The notes beneath the pieces were generated by a model. The model made no database searches and was not told the origin of the DNA. It saw nothing but the letters and a program-made list of their open reading frames with translations. From NCBI GenBank assembly GCA_000310025.1, contig FN649742.1, forward strand, positions 2,662,099 to 2,708,774: DNA of 46,676 nucleotides, given 5' to 3'. The stretch comes from Ectocarpus siliculosus (Eukaryota; Sar; Phaeophyceae; Ectocarpales; Ectocarpaceae). This document shows, piece by piece, positions 40,861-46,676 of the stretch (its first letter is position 1; the number at the start of each line of letters is the position of its first letter). The position numbers were made by a program, and so were the translations under genes.

Positions 40861-41598
40861 CTACCCCAGCTCTCTAGACGCAAGCACTTTCCCGCGGTCG
40901 ACAGGCACACTTGGTGTGCCGTCTGCGGCACCCCCTCCAGCGCCGCACAGCTCTTCTCGACGTGATGAGTACGTTGCTCTGACTCTTCGGCAAGTGCCTC
41001 GAGCGGCGGCTGCATCTCTACCAGCGTTGCCTATGTTGTAGAGGTATTCGGTATTCTGGGATCTACCAAACCCACCGTTAGCAGGGACCTGAAATGCCCA
41101 CACCGGTTCGCCTTCCGCAACCGGCCGACTGCTGATGATCTCTTCTGCAGCCGTGTAGCCTATGCAAGCGCCCACCGCAGCAGGCTGCTCTTGGGATGAT
41201 GACCCCCTGACGTCCCCGCTGCCCGGTCCTATGCCCAGGTCCGCTCCAGCAGGGATCCTTGGCACTACCGGGCTGGTTCCCGGTCTGGTGCTTCTTCCCC
41301 CGTGCTGTGCGGGCGGCGTGATTCCGTCGTTGTGCGGCCCCTCTTCCAGCAGACCGCGGGCAGACGTAGCGCCCGTAACGACAGCGCCCACCGTGGCGCC
41401 GCCGGACTCCCCCTCCTTCTCTAACTTTCCGAGGGCGGCTCGGAGTAGCCCTGCCAACTGCTGTACCTCGTCCGTCAGGCCTGAAACTTTGCTCTCCAGG
41501 TTGCCAACCCTGCCCTGCGTACTAGTGGTGACGTCGGCAGCCTCTGCTGCAACATCGGCGCCACTCATCTCCAGCACGGGTTCCCTCGAGGGATACAC
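40861..41598 (-). CDS. gag-like protein of nested element
   Basis: 245-codon open frame starting at ATG 41598, eight bases inside the 5' LTR. An acidic N-terminus is followed by a heptad-like segment (GRVGNLESKVSGLTDEVQQL, AGLLRAALGKLEKEG) suggesting a coiled coil, then a Gly/Pro-rich region and a basic end. No zinc knuckle or protease motif seen. Position and architecture suggest a gag-like protein, but sequence similarity to known gag is not evident. The window gives no sign that the frame is broken. Confidence 0.5.
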   Translation of the reverse strand: MYPSREPVLEMSGADVAAEAADVTTSTQGRVGNLESKVSGLTDEVQQLAGLLRAALGKLEKEGESGGATVGAVVTGATSARGLLEEGPHNDGITPPAQHGGRSTRPGTSPVVPRIPAGADLGIGPGSGDVRGSSSQEQPAAVGACIGYTAAEEIISSRPVAEGEPVWAFQVPANGGFGRSQNTEYLYNIGNAGRDAAAARGTCRRVRATYSSRREELCGAGGGAADGTPSVPVDRGKVLASRELG

Positions 41599-41605
41599 TC
41601 TAGAG

Positions 41606-41842
41606 TGTTAGTATACCCTTGTAAGTGTGTTGAAGATGATGGTATCACTTGTTTTTAGGACAGCAGACACGATCAGGACGCGGCGGGAGAGAGAGAGTGC
41701 CACGACACAGCAAGCACTCCCGCAGGGTCGAGCCCCGTGGATCAATCATGAAACCAACCCAGGGGACTATCAATTCCTATCTGCGTAGCCAACTCCTACA
41801 GTCCCGTTGGAATATTCTCATCCGCTCATGCACACACGAACA
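41606..41842 (-). repeat. LTR of nested element (5' LTR in element orientation)
   Basis: Partner of 38668-38904; the visible difference is TGTTTTTAGG against TGTATTTAGG. Confidence 0.94.
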
Positions 41843-43024
41843 ATTCGTACTGTGAATGAGGGCCGGAGGAGACGAAAGAAGATCGCACTTCGCCCCCTTT
41901 TCGTCCAGTGCTCCGACCGAAAAGATGTTCGCTCCCAGGTCCCGAACCAGCAGAACTTCCAACGCTACCGGAATGGCGTGATCTTGAGAATTTCGGATCT
42001 TAAACGTTAGCGTACCCTTCTTGGTGGCACTTGACGTACCACATGATCCTATAATGCGCACCGCGCATTCAGTCGGGTCGCGTACGTGTTTGGCCATACG
42101 CGATTCAGTGCAGACCATGTGGCCAGACGCTGCTGTATCGATGTATACGGTCGTGTCACTAACAACCCGGTTCACCTTTTCCACTTGAAACACGTTGGTG
42201 TACGCAACAATCTCTGTTGCATCAGGCGCCTCCACCGCCTGAACCTGAAGGTGAGTAGTGGCAACGAGATCCTCTCCCATCGCTGCGGCAGGCGTCGTTT
42301 GCACCTGCGGCTCACCAGCGGCGCGCTCCTCGAGTTGCACCGCAGCAGGCCTCTGCTCCTGCTCTTCACCAGCGGCGCGCTCCTCGTGCGGCGCCGCAGC
42401 AGGCTCTTTGTGCGCCTGCGTGTCGTCTCCGATAACGATCGCGAAGTCCTCCAGCTCACTGCTGTCTACCTGGACCTGCGTGAACCATGCCTGTGTAGTG
42501 GGTTCCTTCGTGGCGTGCGCCTGTTCTTTGGCGCCTTCTGCCTCATGCGAGAGGCGGAGTGGGCAATCATGCCACCCGTGCTCGGTTGAGTTGTGGCAGT
42601 ACCTGCAACGTCCCCGGTTGTTTTGGCCATTATCCTGGCCCCGTCCTCGACCTCGACCTCCGGGGGCTTGGCTGCCGCGACTTCTTCCGCGTGCGCCTTG
42701 CGCATGACCCGCGCTGGCTCCTCCGTGCGAGTTCCCGTTCGAGGAACCACCGTTGTTGTTGTGCCCGCTCGACGCACCATCGCTGTTCGAACCGCTTGCG
42801 GTTCTGCCGCCATTTCCTCGACGGCCTCGTCCACCACGCCCGCCTTGCTTGCGGAAGCCACGTGCCCCTCCGTGTGTGACCGCGTTCAACGCACGGCCGT
42901 GGTTGCCGGAGCCATCATCGCTCAAAGACACTTTTCCGCGGATTTGCATCGCTGGTACGCTGTTGCACGATTGGCCACATCGTCGAAGTCCAACGCGACA
43001 CGACCACCACTCGGCTTCTCGCAC
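41843..43024 (-). pseudogene. copia gag C-terminus, zinc knuckle and protease
   Basis: Gly/Arg/Asn-rich segment, then a zinc knuckle CRYCHNSTEHGWHDC (CX2CX5HX4C, one residue longer than the usual CX2CX4HX4C), a linker with two EERAAGE repeats, and the protease TTVYIDTAASGHMVC. D-T-A-A-S-G-H-M is the copia form of the aspartic protease site. Ends in LVRDLGANIFSVGALDEKGA, the normal run-up to the pre-integrase region, where the nested LTR element interrupts. Confidence 0.88.
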
Positions 43025-43400
43025 AGCAGTACAGTCTTGAACGACCCATAGTGTTTGTCGGGGAGCGACTTCAGAAAGGTGTGTGTCTTCCTGGTCGGAA
43101 CGACGGTGTCGCCAAGAGCGTCCAGCTCTATGCAGATGCGGCGTAACTCTTGAATCACGCGCGCAGGATCAAAATGGTCTGCAGCGGACACTTCGAGAGA
43201 GCCGAACTTGTCATGCAGCTCCTCCTGCATGCGGAACACGCCGTCGACGCGGAACTTCGCTTGCAGTGCGACCATAGCACTGCGCCCGTCGCCGAATTCA
43301 TCTGTCCCGATCGGGGCATACGTTTGAACCACCTGGGATGCCACGCTGGTGTACCCGTCGGCGCAATCCGATGTCGCCAACAGCAGACAGACGAGTGTAG
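42922..43400 (-). pseudogene. copia gag, middle part
   Basis: AMVALQAKFRVDGVFRMQEE, LRRICIELDALGDTVV, and THTFLKSLPDKHYGSFKTVL match the UBN2-type copia gag pattern ('FL.SLP..Y..F...L'). Frameshifts at about 43395 and 42940 separate it from the flanking gag parts. Confidence 0.85.
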
Positions 43401-43651
43401 AGTTTTCCGTTCTTTTCTTTGTACTCATCCAACTCATCCGCCAGCTTCTTGTGTGCTGCGGCCTCGGCCGTGGTAGCAGTTGCAGCAAGAGCAGGTGGTG
43501 CAATCTCCACTCCAGACATGACCTTTCCCAGGCCAGCTTCGTGCATCAAGGAGCGGAAGAGAGACTGCCAACCATGGAAATGCGCCGGATTTCCGTCAAA
43601 CGGCGCATACCCTCGCTGGAGATGGTTCGTGGCTTGAGAGGCGGATGCCAT
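43390..43651 (-). pseudogene. copia gag, N-terminus
   Basis: Starts at ATG 43651-43649. FDGNPAHFHGWQSLFRSLMH is the usual copia gag beginning ('F.G.N...W...M...L'). Followed by an Ala-rich coiled segment. Confidence 0.82.
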
Positions 43652-45309
43652 GTTCTGACTCGATTCTGTTCCTCCACCGCGCGAGGCTCAAAACCTGACA
43701 GCAGACGCCTACAACTGCAACAGCAGTGCAGCGGCTGTGGTACGCTGCGGGTGGCGTGTGTGGCTGAGGTTTGGGTAGAGAAACACAGAGTGATTTATTA
43801 TCTTCACACAGGCGCCCAAGCTGTCTTCACCTGACGGTTACAGACTTGGCAACGCCTTCACAATACTGCATCAAACCCAATGCAGTAGAATAGAGCCGTT
43901 CTTGTACTACAAGCACTTCCAACATATCCAACCAGTCACCACGCAAGCAAGTCGATCGCCTGCTTCGGGAGGTGCAAACCAGCGTCGTCGTGTACCTACC
44001 TACCCGTTAGCCCTTTGATCACCATTCATCTTTCGTTGTATTCTAACGATAGTATATAGCGTCTTCACCACCACAAACGTCCGTCCATCGCCACCAATAC
44101 TTCATCACCACCATACCACCATATACCTATCCTCTGCCCTGTTTTTCTTAATCACAGTCATCATCCAGCATAACACTCAACTATCTACATCACCACCAGT
44201 AGCGGCGGTTCGGCAAAAGCAGCGCACGCAGCAGGAGCAGCACTCATCATCCTCAAGGAAGGTTGTTGACTAGAGAACGCCGCAAGGATCATCTCCGACA
44301 GGAGTGCGCCTGGTCGCTTCTTCGTCCGTGAGGCTCTCCCAGACCACGGCAGCAGGGTAGGGACGGCGCCCGCCGGGGACGCCGCAACGCTGCTGGTGGG
44401 CCGCGACCACTGCAGCAACAGTTGTGGTGGAGAACTGGTCCGCCTGCTGTGTGAGGCAAGACGAGGAATGACGTAGATGTGAGGTAGCAGTGAGTGAGGC
44501 GGGGCGCGCGTCGGGTTTTCACGTCATGTGGCCTTTCGGGGGAGAGCTGGGTGTTCAACACCGTACCGGCGGGGGGGGGGGGGGGGGGGAATCCTAATCC
44601 GGGGTGCCGGAATCGTTTAAACATTTAACCTCGCATTCCCTCCAAGCCGGGACGGAGCACGCCGGGCTCTCACCGGACCAGGCTCTCACATCACCAAGCG
44701 CGAAGCGCCCTGAGGTATTCGGCGAGTCGCATGAAGGGTGAGCTGCATCCTGCTAAGGGTGTTCGGCATTTTGTGCTTACTTCCTTTCGTACGGATGACA
44801 GCTGCGTATGACTTAATTTAATTTCTGGTGCTTTCACTTCCAGAGACAGTTAGTAATAAGCACTGTGTAACTGCCTCGAGGGTGCTTGACCAATTTAACA
44901 CAACGTGGTGCGATTATCCCCCTTGCGCGGAGTGAGGGTTCTCGACCCCGCACAACATGATCTTCTCGACCACCATTATGGTTGCCGCAAAAAAAAAAAC
45001 AGACGTAAAAAAAAAAAGCGGTAACCTGGTTGCCGAGTTCACGGGGTGAATTGGCTTGTTTTACAACGTCGTTGCGAAGCGACTAAAACCCAATCTCGAT
45101 GGCAAACACCGAGCGACTTATTTTACAACGTCGTTGCCAAGCGACGAAAACCCAATCCCGATGGCAAACACCGAGGGCAACACCGTCCGGGGGTATTTAT
45201 AGTATCGATCCAAGGGTACACGCGAAAAAAATTCAAGACACATAGATAGGCCTACTAATCGAAATCGCAGGCTGCGCCGGTGTGTGCGTGTGATTTTGGG
45301 GGGGGTACT
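43652..45309. other. region between copia gag and hAT-like element
   Basis: Should include the copia 5' leader and LTR, which I could not delimit. Holds a long G run at 44571-44589, A runs near 44990-45018 and a ~64-bp tandem duplication. Confidence 0.45.
45056..45172 (+). repeat. tandem duplication, ~64-bp unit x 2
   Basis: TTTTACAACGTCGTTGCGAA at 45059 and TTTTACAACGTCGTTGCCAA at 45121; both continue GCGAC(T/G)AAAACCCAATC and GATGGCAAACACCGAG. Confidence 0.88.
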
Positions 45310-45344
45310 CTAATTTCCAAGGCTCCTCTCGGGAATTTTCCCGC

Positions 45345-45600
45345 GGTACTTTCCGGCGGGATTTCCACGGGAACGGTAATTGGTAACGTTACCGTGATAA
45401 TTCCCGGTTACCGTACCTATCCAAATCATTACCGAGCAAATGGCCTTCTCCCATTCCCATCCAAATCGATACCAAGGACGTGAAATCCCGTTGTTCCCAC
45501 CCAATCAATTACCGTGCAAAATGTCGAAATCCCGTGGCTTTTGGTTACCACCCAAGCAATTACCGTGAAGGTGTAGAAGTCCCGGCACCGTACGGGAACA
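45345..45600 (+). repeat. left subterminal repeat field of hAT-like element
   Basis: Irregularly spaced ATTACCGTG, GGTTACC, CACCCAA(G/T)CAATTACCG and GAAATCCCG motifs. Confidence 0.75.
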
Positions 45601-46264
45601 AAACATGTTTTACCACGCACATAGCCGAGCGGACTGTCTGCAAGCTTGCGATGCTGTACATGGTTGGTTCGGTGCTCCACATCGTCGCCTTGTCTATTAT
45701 TTTGCTTTTCTTTTTTTTTTATCTCTCTGCTATCGATCCATCAAACGAAAGGAGAACCTTTCCTTTTTTTGTGTCTTGAGTCTTTGAATATTGGTTTTGA
45801 GTATTGCCGTTGTGTGGTGTATTTTTTTGTTCGTGTGTTTGAACTGCTTGCCTACGGTGTGACGCAGATACGGCACACTACGCTTGCTTGTCGTTGAGCT
45901 CGATATGCGTGTACGTGGTAGCTGGTGGTTAATGCATCGCCTGGCAGATAAGTTTGGTGCGCTCAGTCCTCCTCACGTAGCTGAGATATGGATAGTTAGT
46001 GATCAAGTGATGGATATTTCGAGGTGTCCCTCTGGACGTACTGATGTAATTCGTTTGTTTTATTCTTTGTCTTTTGCCTCGTCTTTCGGTAACTTGACCG
46101 CGAGATTTTCGCCTGTAGTCCCAAAACAATTGAAAAACGAAACGCGATAGGTTCCATTCGTGTGTTTCGTGTTCTTTGTGGAACGCGCTGTTTGGGTGTC
46201 ACGCGCACTGAAAAAAAAGCGCAACACAGTTGCAGTGCATCGCTTTGTGGAGTGTTTCCATCCT

Positions 46265-46500
46265 ACGTTACCGTGCATTATCGTGGTGGATTACCGTGGT
46301 GGCCCGTTACCGCGGCATTACCGTGGTGCCGAATTCCCGTACGGGAGTTACCGTGCTGGGCGGTTACCACCCAATTATTACCGTGCTTACCGTGGTGGCC
46401 AGTTACCACCCAAACGTTACCATGATGGCCAGTTACCACCCAAATATTACCGTGTATTACCGTGTTCGCTGATTCCCGTACCAATCGTTACCGAATTGAG
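46265..46500 (-). repeat. right subterminal repeat field of hAT-like element
   Basis: More than ten TTACCGTG/TTACCACCC units at 10-30-bp spacing. Confidence 0.78.
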
Positions 46501-46656
46501 AAATCGTTCCCGAGAGGAGCCTTGCTAATTTCTATAATTTTTTCGTAAGGGGCACCGTAGATAGAAACCCTTCTGCAGTAGGGGGGATAACGACTTATGT
46601 TCGTGAACCCCCTATACTAATTCCCTTTTAAAACCAAAATCGAAATTCGCCCTCCC

Positions 46657-46676
46657 GGGGGGGGGGGGGGGGGGGG
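46657..46676 (+). other. terminal G run, probable assembly edge
   Basis: The window closes in about 19 consecutive G, a common sign of a sequencing or assembly gap boundary. Confidence 0.6.

Larger units (their letters stand above)
38668..41842 (-). mobile_element. nested LTR element without pol (TR-GAG/TRIM-like), 3.2 kb
   Basis: 237-bp direct repeats at 38668-38904 and 41606-41842 differ at about one base, begin TGTTAG and end GAACA (plus strand), and are flanked by ATTCG at 38663-38667 and 41843-41847. This is a complete, recent insertion into the copia element. The internal 2.7 kb has no reverse transcriptase or integrase, only a gag-like frame and a 66-bp tandem repeat. Orientation is minus, judged from the gag-like frame next to the right LTR and the purine tract next to the left LTR. 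It must be mobilised in trans. Confidence 0.93.
35807..43651 (-). mobile_element. Ty1/copia retrotransposon, degenerate, split by a nested element
   Basis: Reading on the minus strand from 43651: gag, zinc knuckle, protease, [nested LTR element 38668-41842], pre-integrase zinc region, integrase, reverse transcriptase, RNase H. Integrase before reverse transcriptase identifies Ty1/copia. The frame on both sides of the insertion joins cleanly once one ATTCG is removed. At least four frameshifts are present. I could not find its LTRs; the left flank abuts the gypsy 3' LTR region. Confidence 0.88.
45318..46524. mobile_element. hAT-like non-autonomous DNA transposon, 1.2 kb
   Basis: Left end CAAGGCTCCTCTCGGGAA (45318-45335) and right end TTCCCGAGAGGAGCCTTG (46507-46524) are perfect 18-bp inverted repeats. 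Flanking CTAATTTC occurs at 45310-45317 and 46525-46532, an 8-bp target duplication. The ends start CAAGG, which fits the YARNG rule of hAT elements. Both subterminal regions (45345-45600 and 46265-46500) are packed with TTACCGTG and GGTTACCACCC-type repeats in opposite orientation, probable transposase-binding sites. The central part has small open frames but no transposase motifs. Confidence 0.9.

Noticed and set aside
44185-44624. Minus-strand frames upstream of copia gag as an additional gag or envelope gene
   Set aside because: No motif, no continuity with gag, Ala/Pro composition typical of random GC-rich sequence.
45056-45172. TTTTACAACGTCGT resembles the start of lacZ-alpha, suggesting vector contamination
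   Set aside because: The identity stops after about 14 bases, the unit is duplicated with host-like sequence, and no other vector sequence is present.

Overview
This window is nuclear DNA of an intron-rich eukaryote, most likely a brown alga (Ectocarpus-like stramenopile). The evidence is one gene spread over about 13 kb in many short exons with long low-complexity introns, CAG/AAC/TTC microsatellites, and a load of LTR retrotransposons and non-autonomous DNA transposons. The species call is inference; nothing here proves it. There are no bacterial features, no CRISPR array, no rRNA gene and no convincing tRNA gene.

Layout. (1) 161-1090: last two exons of a transposase-like gene (+). (2) 1770-2552: non-autonomous DNA transposon with ~29-bp terminal inverted repeats and TA duplications. 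(3) 5401-18343: the main host gene, a retinoblastoma-related (RBR) pocket protein (+). I could chain 17 exons whose phases all agree, giving 1474 codons and a stop; the first exon(s) with the start codon were not found. Intron 5 begins with a GC donor and holds a ~450-bp foldback containing Helitron-Rep-like coding fragments. (4) 21314-25508: a second spliced gene on the minus strand, eight phase-consistent exons, family not recognised; an array of ~90/98-bp tandem repeats lies in its last intron. (5) 28825-35471: a decayed Ty3/gypsy LTR retrotransposon (+) with reverse transcriptase, RNase H, a C5-cytosine DNA methyltransferase-like domain, integrase and a Tudor-like tail. A retropepsin-like segment near its 5' end lies in the opposite orientation. 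(6) 35807-43651: a decayed Ty1/copia element (-), split by (7) 38668-41842, a small LTR element with 237-bp LTRs, an ATTCG target-site duplication, one gag-like frame and a 66-bp tandem repeat. (8) 45318-46524: a hAT-like non-autonomous element with 18-bp inverted repeats and an 8-bp duplication. The window ends in a run of G, probably the edge of an assembly gap.

How the parts relate. The RBR gene is a cell-cycle regulator expected to bind E2F/DP and chromatin proteins through its A/B pocket. It sits in a transposon-rich neighbourhood, and the right-hand 18 kb is essentially nested mobile DNA. The most unusual item is the methyltransferase-like module between RNase H and integrase in the gypsy element. 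DNA methyltransferase capture by LTR retrotransposons has been reported in other algae/protists, but to my knowledge this is not a standard annotation for brown algae.
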